Shown here: positions 21,409 to 33,180 of the stretch, one piece after another
How the letters are laid out: each line of letters begins with the position of its first letter
Numbering within the stretch: position 1 is the stretch's first letter
Position numbers and translations under genes: made by a program
Notes under the pieces: model-generated
The model's database searches: none
Told to the model about the DNA's origin: nothing
Seen by the model: only the letters and a program-made list of their open reading frames with translations
Assembly (NCBI GenBank): GCA_039621445.1
Contig: CP154956.1
Location: 21,789,295-21,853,294, forward strand
Direction of reading: 5' to 3'
Length of the DNA stretch: 64,000 nucleotides
DNA from: Euglena gracilis
Lineage: Eukaryota; Euglenida; Euglenophyceae; Euglenales

Positions 21409-24400
21409 TGGTTTCCGCAGTCATCGAGAGTGCAGGTCAGCATCCTAAGTCAGCCGAATTCTATTCGCGGATTACCCGCGGATTTCACGGTGTGCCGGAA
21501 AATCCAGTATACGCGTGCGACATCGACCCCGCGATACGCGGTCCGTTCGGTGTTTGTAAGATCGAGCTTAAGGATGGAGCCAAGCCAATGCACCGGAAAT
21601 TTTTTCGTTGTTCGGGAGAACGCGAACAAGCTCTCAACGAAATGATTGAGAAGCTTATTCAGCGCAAGTGGATCGTACCCTCGAAAAGCGAGTGGACATC
21701 CCAAGCATTTGTCGTTCCTAAACCCCCACACCCCTCAGGTCAGAAGAAATGGAGACTGGTGCTGGATTACCGGTACCTGAACTCACAAACAAGGGATGAT
21801 CCCTTCCCGCTCCCCCTGATCGAGGATTTGATCACCAAACAATCGGAAAACCGGTTGTGGTCAATTTTCGATCTGGAGGACGGTTTTCACCAAGTGCACT
21901 TGCACCCTGACTCCCAACCACACACGGCATTCGTGACATCCAAGGGTGTGTACCAATGGACGGTACTCCCCATGGGTGTTAAGAATGGTCCAGCCATGTT
22001 TCAGCGCATGATACAATGGGTTCTACGCGATTTACCGTTTGCCATTGTGTATATCGATGATGTGCTGGTGGGAACACCACCACCACCCGCAAAATCGAGC
22101 GAGGATATCCTCGTCACACACTTCCACCATGTTTGCGCGGTATTAGCCGCTTTTCAAAAACATGTGCTTTTCGCGAAGGGCGCGAAAATGCATTTGTTTC
22201 GGATTCTCATAAAATTTTGCGGTCACATCCTCAGCAATGGACAGCGGAAAGCCGCTCCGAGTAAACTCGAAGCCATTAAGAAATGGACCCCTGAGTTAAT
22301 CAAAACGATTACTCACCTCAAAGGATTTTTGGGATTAGCCCAATACTACGCGATATATATGAAGGACTTCGCGAAAATCGCGGTGTCCCTCACCAAACAG
22401 CTCAAAAACCGGGCTGTTGACAACACCAAAGTCATTTGGGATGACCAAATGCGCGAGGCCCTTGACAAAATCAAGGTTTTGCTTTTGGAGAATGTTGTCC
22501 TCGAAATCGCGGACCCGTACAAACCATACGTGTTGGAAGTCGACAGCAGCGATTACGCTGTTGGCGGAGTTCTTAGTCAGCATAATACGGCGAATGAGCT
22601 CCGACCTGTGGCTTTCTTCAGCAGAAAGTTACAGGGCGATGATGGAAAAGGTCAAGTCAAGTGGAGTATACGCGAGAAGGAAACCTACGCAATCGTGCTT
22701 ATACTCCAGAAATTCCGGAGCTTGGTAGCCAGCAGCCTTGTCCAGATCCTCGTCAAGACCGACCATGAGAGTCTCCAACACTGGTACACCGAGGATTTGA
22801 ACAAGGCCATGTCATCGGTCGGAAGGCGATGCAGATGGCATGAGTTCTTGAGTCAATTCAACCTTGTGGTTATTTATACCCCTGGACACACACAAAAAGT
22901 AGCGGATCCGCTCAGTCGGTCCCCTTGGTATTACCCTGGGAACCCGGATGAGGGAGACGCGACTTTTCATGGAAGTCAGGAAGCTGACGAATACGCACGT
23001 CGAAACGACGCTGCGGATAATCTTTTGGATTCTTTTCCCGTTTCACAACTATTTCTGGTCGCACCAGTGCGCGGAAGGCGCCGACGTGGAAGCACGTCCG
23101 GACCCCGGCGTATTACGCGCACGGAGTCCCCTTCCACACTGTTCTTTCGCGAATGGGACTATAGTCGTGATCCGGTGTATGACACCATTGTCACCAGACT
23201 TCGTAATGGCGAAGTGCTGGACAATTACACTCTTTCACCTTTACGGTTGGTTTTTCGCAATGAATCGGGTTACAAATATTGTATCCCCCAGGACCTGGTT
23301 GATGATGTGATTTTGTGTTATCACAACCATGGTCACCCTGGGGCCCCCAAACTTCTTTCGTTGGTGGGCCGCAGGTACTGCACAACCCTGAGCGAGAAAG
23401 AGCTTTACTCACGCTGTTTGCGAATAGCGCAACGGTGTCAAATTTGTCAAGCGGTAAAACCCCGCAGAGGTACCCCCCCTGGTACGATGGACTTTTTCCC
23501 CGTACCTCCTGACATTTTTACATCCCTCTGCATGGATTTTCTGGAATTAGAACCGTGCAAAGGAACGGACGACAAAATTCACCATTACGTTTTTGTTGTC
23601 GTCTGCAGGCTGAGTGGGTACATTGTAGCAATTCGATGCCAGAAGTCAGGGTTGACTGCCCAAAGTTTGGCAACTATATTTTTGGAGAAATGCATTTGCT
23701 TAATGGGTTTACCGAATGAAATCGTGAGTGATCAAGACCATTTGATTTCTTCAAGGTTTTTCACCACTTTGTGCGGTTTACTCGGAATCGAGCAACATTT
23801 TTCCATTATATACCGACCCAAAGGCAATGGTTGAGCCGAGGCAGCCGTGAAATCCGTCGTGAATATGCTTCGCCTTTCACTGGCTGACTCGCGCAGCAAC
23901 TGGATATCAGTTCTACCATGGTCTTTGTTGTATATCAATACCCTACCAGGGTTGGTTTTACCTCACTCCCCCTATAAATTAGTTTTCGGACGGGACCCTC
24001 CGGCCATAGGGGATGTCCCTTCGGAGAGACCCGCCCGAACGAGTGTCAGTTGCGAGACCTGGTTTGCGGAAGTAGAAAATCTACGTTCTGCAGTCCAGAA
24101 GCGCGTGACTGATATTCATGCAACCAAACGGAAATCGTTTTTGCAGAATTTCAAGTCACCTGTGTATAGTCCCGGTGACCGCGTGTGGGTGCGGAATAGC
24201 CGTACTCGCATGCAGTCTTCCAAGCTGGACCCCCTCTGGCTCGGCCCCTGTGAAATCCTAGAAAGACTAGGTACCAGCAGGCGTTACAAGGTTGCATTAC
24301 CGAATGGTGTTGAGGACGTTCATATGGACGACTTCAAACCATACCTGTCGCCACCGGATGGGAAACCCATCCCGTGTCTGCACTTCAAACCCGGTTCCAG

Positions 24401-24619
24401 ATTACCTGAGACGGACGACTTTGTAGTCGATAAAATTATCGATCACAAAATCGACAAAGGTATGCACCTTTGGAAGGTCCGCTGGAGAGGGTATGGGCCC
24501 GAGGAGGACACTTGGGAGCCAGCAACCAGCTTTGTTGGGTATGTCCAACAGGATTGGAAGCTGTGGAACAAGAAGCATAATATTGATGTTTCCATGACAA
24601 GTTTTTGAGAACTCATGGG

Positions 24620-24679
24620 AAACCCATGTTGTTTTCTCTTTTTTTTATCATCGATTCTTATCATTCTTTCTTTCCGCAG
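24620..24679 (+). promoter_or_regulatory. Splice-acceptor-like tract after pol (element 1b)
   Basis: Pyrimidine-rich sequence ending TTCTTTCTTTCCGCAG at 24679, 71 bases after the pol stop and 91 bases before the next ATG. It also contains a CATGGG-AAA-CCCATG hairpin (24614-24628 region). It is conserved in all three copies in the window. Confidence 0.45.
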
Positions 24680-24770
24680 ACTTTTTACCAAATAATACTC
24701 AAGCGGTTACCCTCACACACCTTACAACCAACAACCCCAACATCCCACCGTACCGACCCCGGGCTGCATC

Positions 24771-27700
24771 ATGCTGCCCGGTGGAAGGGAGCCAGGCGGA
24801 GGACTGCCTTACCACCCCACCACTCACCCTCAACCTGACCAGTATGCGTACCGATACGGTACACAGCCACCTGCACGGACTGCGGATCAGGGAAACCCTG
24901 AAGCCAGCAGCAGTAGCAGGATGACCTCGATGCCCGCGGAAGCGCGGCCATCTCAGCCATCAGGCCCTCGTCGCCTCCCACCGTATGCGGGTGTGATGAT
25001 CCACCGCACGGCGGAGACGATGAACCGGGTTATGCGTATGAGCGCAAACCCGGCACCAGACCACCTAACCCAGGCATTGTGGGAGGACCACTGCCGTAAA
25101 ATTTTGACCATCGCGAATACCCCTCCAGCCCTGTGGTGTATGTGCGCCCAGGCGACGATGACCGGTTTGGTGTGTTACACCGACCCGGACGCAACGGGAT
25201 TCGCGGCGGACATTACCATGCGTGACCTGGGCGTGGCAGTCCCGCCACAGGTCGCACGGCAGGTACCACCAGTTGGCACTTACACCGCACATTTTCGTGC
25301 TCACTCCCCCGGATTACCCGAGGAAGAGACAGTGGAAGCACCTGTCCGGAGTGAACACCCACGTGTGAAAGAAAGTATTTTTCGATCCCCTGAGCGCATT
25401 CCCCGGCGGGATTATCCTGCGCAGGAGCCTGTGTCTCAGTATACCGTCTCTGGGGATTACCCCCAGGAGGCGCCAATGCCACGGGATCAGTATGTATATC
25501 CACCTCAAACTCACTCAACCATACCTGACCCTATCCCACGACATCCTGCGGAGGGAAATCCTCCCCCGACGTCTGAATCTCCCCGAAGCGCTCGTCCGCG
25601 GGAAGCCGCGGCAGCGCCTCGTGCGGCACCAGTTCCCCCGGTACGGGATGAACCCGTTAACCCGTTGACTGGCCGGCCGTTTGAGACTGAGGAGGAGCGT
25701 CAACAGTATGAATATGCTGTGACGATCCAACGACAAATCGCACGTCGCCCCCCTGTTTCCGCTGGCCAGGGATACCCTGCCCGGGCGGAAATGACACGGG
25801 AAGAGCGCCAGCAGTATGATGCTGCTGTGTCGGCTCTCACAGGAGTCCCAGCTCCATCACGATCAAGTCAACCAGCGCGACAGCAGGACGTTGCTGTGGC
25901 GGAAGCGCCTCCAGCACGGCCCACAAGCTCTGCCGCCGGCAAGCGTGACCGCGGCCCGCAAAATCTGACGCCGCAGCCACAGCGCCGCTCGCCGAGGTCG
26001 GAAAATCCGCCCGCGGCGATGCACGTCGACGCTGAGGAGGAAGCTCTACCAGCGCCAGACGTGACGGCAGAACGGGCACGTCGGGAAACCCGACCATCCC
26101 CAGTCGCACCAGTTTACTCGAATCGTGGTGACGCTGAGCAGGAATTTGCTCGAACGCCAAGCACGGAATCCGTGACTTACCCCGTGTTTACACCAGAAGA
26201 CCCAGAATACTGGGAATACTTTGACCCATACCGGGCGACATTCGAATGGCTGTCTAACACAAAGGGTAAGGGGAAGGGTAAAGGCAAGGGTAAGGGGAAA
26301 GGAAAAGGCCAGGAGAAAGGTGGGAAAGCCCCACCTGGCAAAGGCGGAAAAGCCGCTTGGCCAACACCTGGTAAAGGCGGAAAATCTTCCGGACCCCTAG
26401 CAGGCAAGGGCGGAAAAGCCGCCGAACCTTCGAAAACGAAGGACGATGACGTTACTGTAGTATTCACCTACCTGCAGGAGATCTGGCCGAAAATCGACGA
26501 AGATCTCCGGCAGGTTACACACGCAAGCAACGTGATCCACCGACCACCGGATGCGGTGCTCGAAGTGGTGCAGAATCGTATGTACGATCACTGCAAACGT
26601 TTTTTCTACAGTTCCGAACTTTATGCGTTTGAGGGATACCCTCATTCGGATGAAGTTGTACTGGACCGGATGTCCGGTTTCTGAGAGCTGTGGTTCTGGT
26701 TGGGATACCCCTGCCAGAACTTCGGCATCTTTACCGACCGAAACGGTCATACGTATGCCGACTGTTTGGGAGCATGTCCTGACGACGAAACGTTCGTAGC
26801 ACAGTTGAAGGAAATCTTCAACCACATGTATTCCGTCGGAGCACTGGGAATCCAGTGGAAATATTACCCCCTGCCGGAGAAACTCCAGGCGCAGCTGCGG
26901 TAATGTTCACGCGCAACCTCCAAGTATACTTGGACAGCAGTATGGCAGACTGTTCAAGGTACTGGATGTGGACCTTGCGTACCCCCAGCGGTACAAACTG
27001 GAATGCCAGTTTTGCAAAGAAGTTCACATTGCTGACTTCTGGGGTTTCGGAGAACGCGGAAAACCGCCTCCGACTGCCGAAAGTGCCGGCAGCCAGCCGA
27101 CCAGGAGATTCCTCCTGCATCAGTGCCGGAATCCCCAGATCGGAACGCAAGATCGAAAGGTGCTGAAACAGCACCGGCAGAAAATATTTCTGTTGCAACA
27201 GTACTGGCACCGGGCGTGCATTACCTACGTCCTGGAAGTCTACATTATTGCCTGGAACAGATGACCACTGATGTGGATATCCACAGGAAGTGGTTACCTC
27301 GGGGATACACCGAGGTGGACGCCAGACCTCATGACCCAGACCGACGCAGGATGAACCTGCGGCCGGAATGGGAGCAGGCAGAAAGTGGCCTGCAGGATCA
27401 CCTGGACACCCAGTTCGGGGATATCCTCGACTGGAAGGAGTTCGAACCTTTCTTCGCAGCACGCGAGGTAAGCCACACTCGGTATGCGGTCCCATTGCCC
27501 GCTTTCCTGGAAGACACAGGAGAGCAGGGTATGGGATGGAACCTTCGATCGCAGTGGGAAGACCTCTGCCTGATCAACGAGGACGAGCCGCAACCTCCAC
27601 CCGGAAGCTGGGTGAGAGCGTCGTGGCCGCCTCCATACCCCAACTCTGACAGGAGTGAAAGTATAAGCTTTTACCGCCTGTCCGATGCACAAGGGTGCTA

Positions 27701-29782
27701 CAGAAGCGGAAAAGACCCGCGCACTGCAGCACAACTCCACACAGAGGACTACCCTCCGGAAGCGGAGGAGGAAGAAGAAACGGTCCCTATGGCCGAGGAT
27801 GAACCTCAGCCAGTGGAACCCCCGGCACGGGAAACCCGTAGCCCATCGGTCGTGATGCTGGACACTGTGGCAGAAACTGCCCAGCGCCCAGGATCGCCGA
27901 CAGGTGAAATGACACCTGTCCCACTGTCGCCAGCCTCACTGGGTACGACGGGCAGACCGACCCCTCCGCGGGAAAACCCGCCGGAGACGGTGCCCCACAC
28001 GCCTGAGGTATTACGCCTCAAGCTCCCTGTTCCCGGGGAAACCCCATTAACAGAGGAGCCAGCCGAGGAGCCCACTTCAGGTGAGGAACGGCGCACCTCG
28101 CTGGGCGGACGCGTACTCGGTGGTTTGCGGTCCCTGATCGCAGTTGTCACTCCACGTGGCACTGCGGCCAGTTCTTCCACGGCTGCGGCGGAAGCTGCCC
28201 AGCCGACGGAAGACACACATGACACAACAGCCATGGTGGAGGATGAACCTCCCCCAGCGGCGGCGCCACCGCCGGTGTCGGAAGCGACACGGACGGAAGG
28301 TGAACAGACAGCAATGGCAGTGGAGACAACAACAACCGTGCCGGTACAGGATGAACCTGTATCAGCACCGGTAGCGCCAGCCGACACGGGATGAACCCGC
28401 ACCTCGGCGCACAGCCATAGCCACTGCACCAAGGCAGGGCACACGGACACCGGCGCCTGAAAAGCAGGCCAAGCGGACGTCCATGCCCCCACCACAGTCT
28501 CAACCAGTACGAACCGTGCCGGGCGAGCCTACACCCACACCATCCCCCACGGCTGCCCCTGGGAAACCCACGGAAGCCGCGAAGGGAACGCGGAGGACGA
28601 CCATCAGCTCTGGAAAACCCTGCTGAAGGTCAACGACGCTCGGTGTCGGGGAGAAGACCCCCGTCCCAAGCGTCACCATGCACCTGGGCAAGCAAGCGCG
28701 ACGCCGACCGGCGGCCCTCGGATGTTCCGGAAACCGGAAGCCCGAAGGCCCCGGCAAAATCAAAGCCGGGCGCCGCACCTTGTAAGCCCGCACCGAGATC
28801 TGGTGATCAGCCCCCACCGAAAGGCGGTGGTGGTGCTGGCGGCCAGAGTGCTGCATCCTCCTCTCGGGGATCAACCTCGGGACAAGGATTCACGCACGTC
28901 ACATCATCCGGCTATGGGAAAACCTCACAGCCGAAACGTTCGTCAAAGGGGCAGGGAAAATCCCGCGCCTCAACAGCCGAGACACCTTCGGAAGACGAAG
29001 TTATCATCGACTGGATCGCGGTCAATCAGGATGATCCTGAGATTCATGACCTGAAAAACAGGTACATGATGATCGACCACAAACTGAGGACACAGCAATG
29101 CCTCAACCGGTGGATTGAGCCACTGTTCTGTCAGGGTCGAAAATGGTCCTTTGATCAGAACGTGACCTGGAGTTATTACAATTCCAGATCCCTCCGTGTT
29201 TTGGCCCAATACTTCGGTGAGGAATTCCTCATCGACAAAACAACGGAAAACCGTTTTGTGTGGCTTTGCACTGTATAACAGTGCACCTGACCTGGGATTA
29301 CCCCTCGTCCATGTGTGCAACCCCGTGGATCGGAAATCGTTCCACAAGGATGTATACATCCCCAACTGTGCCGCCTTGGTTTGCGCGAAGTGCGTGGACA
29401 GTTGGACCCACAAGCACAATTTTAGCTACACCGAGCGAGACGGGACGAATGTACCGATATTCTGCGTCAACTGCCTTCGAGGTACCTTCTGGCAAACTGC
29501 GGAAGGCGCAGTATGCACAATCGTACCAAGTGCCCAGAAGCCACTGGATAAAAGTACAAGGATTTTTTCAAGTACTCCAACCTCAAGCTGGACGACTACC
29601 GCCACACGGGAATGGCCCGTGGGTGGCAGATCGACAGTGGGGCGATACGCCTCGCTGCTGAGGAAGCAGGAGTAAGATTACCTTACCTCTGGGAGACAGC
29701 GGACAGGGAAAAGATATTTTTTTCGCCTGTTCACAACCCAGGACCGAAACGGTCGCTGGTGCCTGCCACAATGGCCACCCGG
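24771..29782 (+). pseudogene. Post-pol ORF (ORF3) of element 1b, decayed
   Basis: I do not recognise this protein. Codons 1-637 are open to a TGA at 26682-26684, where element 2 has TGG. Three single-base deletions follow relative to element 2 (near 26897, 26940 and 27243). The original frame is then open again to 28394, and further frame changes appear near 28385, 28615 and 29270. In order it shows a His/Gln/Pro start, a small possibly globular part, Pro/Arg/Glu-rich sequence, two copies of an ERQQY-containing segment, a Lys-Gly repeat (26262-26430), a possible folded region with FCKEVHI and LLHQC, an acidic/Pro-rich stretch, and a C-terminal part with CAKC and CVNC pairs. I see no signal peptide or membrane segment. 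Satellite replaces its end at 29783. Confidence 0.75.
26262..26430 (+). repeat. Lys-Gly codon repeat in post-pol ORF (element 1b)
   Basis: A run of AAG/AAA-GGT/GGG/GGC codons encodes alternating Lys-Gly about eight times. It is followed by four spaced GKGGK units separated by Pro/Ala/Ser-rich spacers. The strongly basic, flexible composition suggests nucleic-acid or chromatin binding, but this is inference from composition only. Confidence 0.8.
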
Positions 29783-32700
29783 GCGCCTCCCGGGCGGTAC
29801 TGCTGCGTTTTGCGCACGCCCGCCGCGGGCAGAATTGCGCCTGTCCGGCCGGCGCCCTTCGCAACAGTCAGGTAAAGGATCGCTCACCTGTTCCCGGGGC
29901 AGAGCGCTTGTTTTTGCTGCGCCGGCGCGGCCGATTTCGGCCGAAAACGACCAAAAAACGACGTTTTTGGGGCGTCCGTTACCAAAGTGCTATTTTGCGC
30001 CTCCCGGGCGGTAACTGCTGCGTATTACGCACGCCCGCCGGCAAAATTGCGCCTGTCCGGCAGGCGCCCTTCGCAACAGTCAGGTAAAGGAACGCCGACC
30101 TCTACCCGGGGCAGGGCGTTGTTTTTGGACCGCCGGCGGGGCCGATTTCGGCCGAAAACAACCGAAAAACGACGTAATTTGGGGGCGTCCGTTACCAAAG
30201 TGCTATTTTGCGCCTCCCGGACGGTAACTGCTGCGTTTTAGGCACGCCCGCCGCGGGCAAAATTGCGCCTGTCCGGCCGGGGCCCTTCGCAACAGTCAGG
30301 TAAAGGATCGCCCACCTGTTCCCGCGGCAAAGCGCTCGTTTATGGACCGCCGGCGCTGCCGATTTCGGCCGAAACCGACCAAAAAACGACGTTTTTGGGG
30401 CGTCCGTTACCAAAGTGCTATTTTGCGCCTCCCGGGCGGTAACTGCTGCGTATTACGCACGCCCGCCGCGGGCGAAATTGCGCCTATCCGGCAGGCGCCC
30501 TTCGCAACAGTCAGGTAAAGGATCGCCCGCCGACCTCTACCCGGGGCAGAGCGCTCGTTTTTGGACCGCGGGCGCGGCCGATTTCGGCCGAAACCGACCG
30601 AAAAACGACGTAATTTGGGGCGTCCGTTACCAAAGTGCTATTTTGCGCCTCCCGGGCGGTAACTGCTGCGTTTTACGCACGCCCGCCGCGGGCAAAATTG
30701 CGCCTGTCCGGCAGGCGTCCTTCGCAATAGTCAGGTAAAGGATCGCCCACCTGTTCCCGGGGCAGAGCACTCGTTTTTGGAGCGCCGGCGCGGCCGATTT
30801 CGGCCGAAACCGACGAAAAAACGACGTTTTTGGGGCGTCCAAAGTGCTATTTTGCGCCTCCCGGGCGGTAACTGCTGCGTTTTACGCACGCCCGCCGCGG
30901 GGAAAATTGCGCCTGTCCAGCCGGCGCCCTTCGCAACAGTCAGGTAAAGGATCGCCCACCTGTTCCCGGGGCAGAGCGCTTGTTTTTGGAGCGCCGGCGC
31001 GGCCGATTTCGGCCGAAAACGACCAAAAAACGACGTTTTTGGGGGCGTCCGTTACCAAAGTGCTATTTTGCGCCTCCCGGACGGTACCTGCTGCGTTTTA
31101 CGCACGCCCGCCGCGGGCAAAATTGCGCCTGTCCGGCAGGCGCCCTTCGCAACAGTCAGGTAAAGGATCGCCGACCTCTACCCGGGGCAGAGCGCTCGTT
31201 TTTGGACCGCGGGCGCGGCCGATTTCGGCCGAAAACGACCGAAAAACGGCGTTTTTCGGGGGGCGTCCGTTACCAAAGTGCTATTTTGCGCCTCCCGGGC
31301 GGTGACTGCTGCGTTTTACGCACTCCCGCCGCGGGCAAAATTGCGCCTGTCCGGCCGGCGCCCTTCGCAACAGTCAGGTAAAGGATCGCCCACCTGTTCC
31401 CGGGGCAGAGCGCTTGTTTTTGGAGCGCCGGCGCGGCCGATTTCGGCCGAAAACGACCAAAAAACGGCGTTTTTCGGGGCGTCCGTTACCAAAGTGCTAT
31501 TTTGCGCCTCCCGGGCGGTAACTGCTGCGTTTTACGCACGCCCGCCGCGGGCAGAATTGCGCCTGTCCGGCCGGCGCCCTTCGCAACAGTCAGGTAAAGG
31601 ATCGCCGACATCTACCCGGGGCAGAGCGTTGTTTTTGGACCGCCGGCGCGGCCGATTTCGGCCGAAAACAACCGAAAAACGACGTAATTTGGGGGCGTCC
31701 GTTACCAAAGTGCTATTTTGCGCCTCCCGGACGGTACCTGCTGCGTTTTACGCACGCCCGCCGCGGGCAAAATTGCGCCTGTCCGGCCGGCGCCCTTCGC
31801 AACAGTCAGGTAAAGGATCGCCGGCCTCTAACCGGCGATCGTTTTGCACAGCGATCGTTTTTGGAGCGCCGGCGCGGCCGAAAACGACCGAAAAACGGCG
31901 TTTTTTGGGGGCGTCCGTTACCAAAGTGCTATTTTGCGCCTCCCGGGCGGTAACTGCTGCGTTTTACGCACGCCCGCCGCGGGCAAAATTGCGCCTGTCC
32001 GGCCGGCGCCCTTCGCAACAGTCAGGTAAAGGATCGCCCACCTGTTCCCGGGGCAGAGCGCTCGTTTTTGGACAGCCGGCGCGGCTGATTTTGGCCGAAA
32101 ACAACCGAAAAACGACGTTTTTGGGGGCGTCCGTTACCAAAGTGCTATTTTGCGCCTCCCGGGCGGTAACTGCTGCGTTTTACGCACGCCCGCCGCGGGC
32201 AGAATTGTGCCTGTCCGGCCGGCGCGCTTCTCAACAGTCAGGTAAAGGATCCCCGACCTCTACCCGGGGCACGGCGCTCGTTTTTTGGAGGACGAGCGCG
32301 GGCGGAAAAAACCCGAAAAACGGAGTTTTTTGGGGCGTCCGTTACCAAAGTGCTATTTTGCGCCTCCCGGGCGGTAACTGCTGCGTTTTACGCACGCCCG
32401 CCGCGGGCAAAATTGCGCCTGTCCGCCGGCGCCCTTGGCAACAGTCAGGTAAAGGATCGCCCACCTGTTCCCGGGGCAAACCGCTCGTTTTTGGACCGCC
32501 GGCGCGGCCAATTTCGGCGGAGAACGACCAAAAAAAGACGTTTTTGGGGGCGTCCGTTACCAAAGTGCTATTTTGTGCCTCCCGGACGGTAACTGCTGCG
32601 TTTTACGCACGCCCGCCGCGGGCAGAATTGCGCCTGTCCGGCCGGCGCGCTTCGCAACAGTCAGGTAAAGGATCGCCGACCTCTACCCGTGGCACAGCGC

Positions 32701-33180
32701 TCGTTTTTGGAGCGCCGGCGCGGCCGAAAACGACCGAAAAACGGCGTTTTTTTGGGGCGTCCGTTACCAAAGTGCTATTTTGCGCCTCCCGGGCGGTAAC
32801 TGCTGCGCTATACGCACGCCCGCCGCGGGCAAAATTGCGCCTGTCCGGCCGGCGCCCTTCGCAACAGTCAGGTAAAGGATCGCCCACCTGTTCCCGGGGC
32901 AGAGCGCTCGTTTTTGGACCACCGGCGCGGCCGATTTCGGCCGAAAACAACCGAAAAAAGGCGTTCGTTTGGGGGCGTCCGTTACCAAAGTGCTATTTTG
33001 CGCCTCCCGGGCGGTAACTGCTGCGTTTTACGCACGCCCGCCGCGGGCAAAATTGCGCCTGTCCGGCCGGCGCCCTTCTCAACAGTCAGGTAAAGGATCG
33101 CCGACCTCTACCCGGGGCACAGCGCTCGTTTTTGGAGCGCCGGCGGGGCGAACGACCGAACAAAAAACGGCGTTTTTTGG
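29783..33180 (+). repeat. Satellite array B, left block with two alternating monomer types (about 16 monomers)
   Basis: The same 216-bp family as array A but a distinct subfamily: GTAACTGCTGCG instead of GTAATTGCTGCG, TTACCAAAG instead of TTGCCAAAG, and no AGCGCAAGCC variant. Two monomer types recur, one with CCACCTGTTCCCGG (for example 30307, 30750, 31390, 32040, 32461, 32884) and one with CGACCTCTACCCGG (30096, 30534, 31172, 32255, 33100), largely alternating. Individual monomers vary in length, and one carries CCTCTAACCGGCGATCG near 31823. No gene is visible. Confidence 0.95.

Larger units (their letters stand above)
19554..24608 (+). pseudogene. pol: pol of element 1b: protease, Dam-like domain, RT, RNase H, integrase, chromodomain
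   Basis: One frame from MEVRPDQPYPP to the TGA at 24606-24608, broken only by two TGA codons. At 21336-21338 element 2 has TGT, and at 23832-23834 element 2 has AGA. In order it holds an aspartic protease (IDTGC, about 19809) with a downstream ILGYPFLR motif, a Pro/Thr-rich linker, a Cys/His cluster starting CVHC, and a Dam-like domain (20938-21303). Then come RT (LDYRYLN; YIDD about 22049-22060), RNase H (VDSSDYAVG, EKETYA, KTDHESL), integrase with HHCC and DDE, and a C-terminal chromodomain (about 24408-24570). The order PR-RT-RH-IN-CHD is that of Ty3/gypsy chromoviruses. The stop at 23832 lies in the integrase core beside the catalytic Glu, so integrase would be truncated. Confidence 0.92.
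15038..29782 (+). mobile_element. Composite Ty3/gypsy chromovirus-like retrotransposon, element 1 (pieces 1a and 1b)
   Basis: Two pieces of one retrotransposon family are joined head to tail. Piece 1a runs from a 5' LTR through leader and gag, skips from mid-gag into RNase H (junction near 17399/17400), and continues through integrase, chromodomain and the first 55 or so codons of the post-pol ORF. Piece 1b begins at the pol start, joined within a shared GCCCG (19513-19517), and runs through a whole pol and a long decayed post-pol ORF. It ends at 29782, where satellite resumes. No 3' LTR is present. The copy carries nonsense codons and frameshifts and is defective. Target-site duplication cannot be assessed because the 3' end is lost. 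Confidence 0.9.

Noticed and set aside
15719-29782. Element 1 as two separate insertions of intact elements
   Set aside because: Piece 1b has no LTR, leader or gag of its own and joins 1a through a shared GCCCG; both share a private nonsense codon.
15030-29790. Target-site duplication around element 1
   Set aside because: The left flank (GACGCCC, inverted monomer) and right flank (GCGCCTCCCGGG, forward monomer) do not match, and the 3' LTR is missing.
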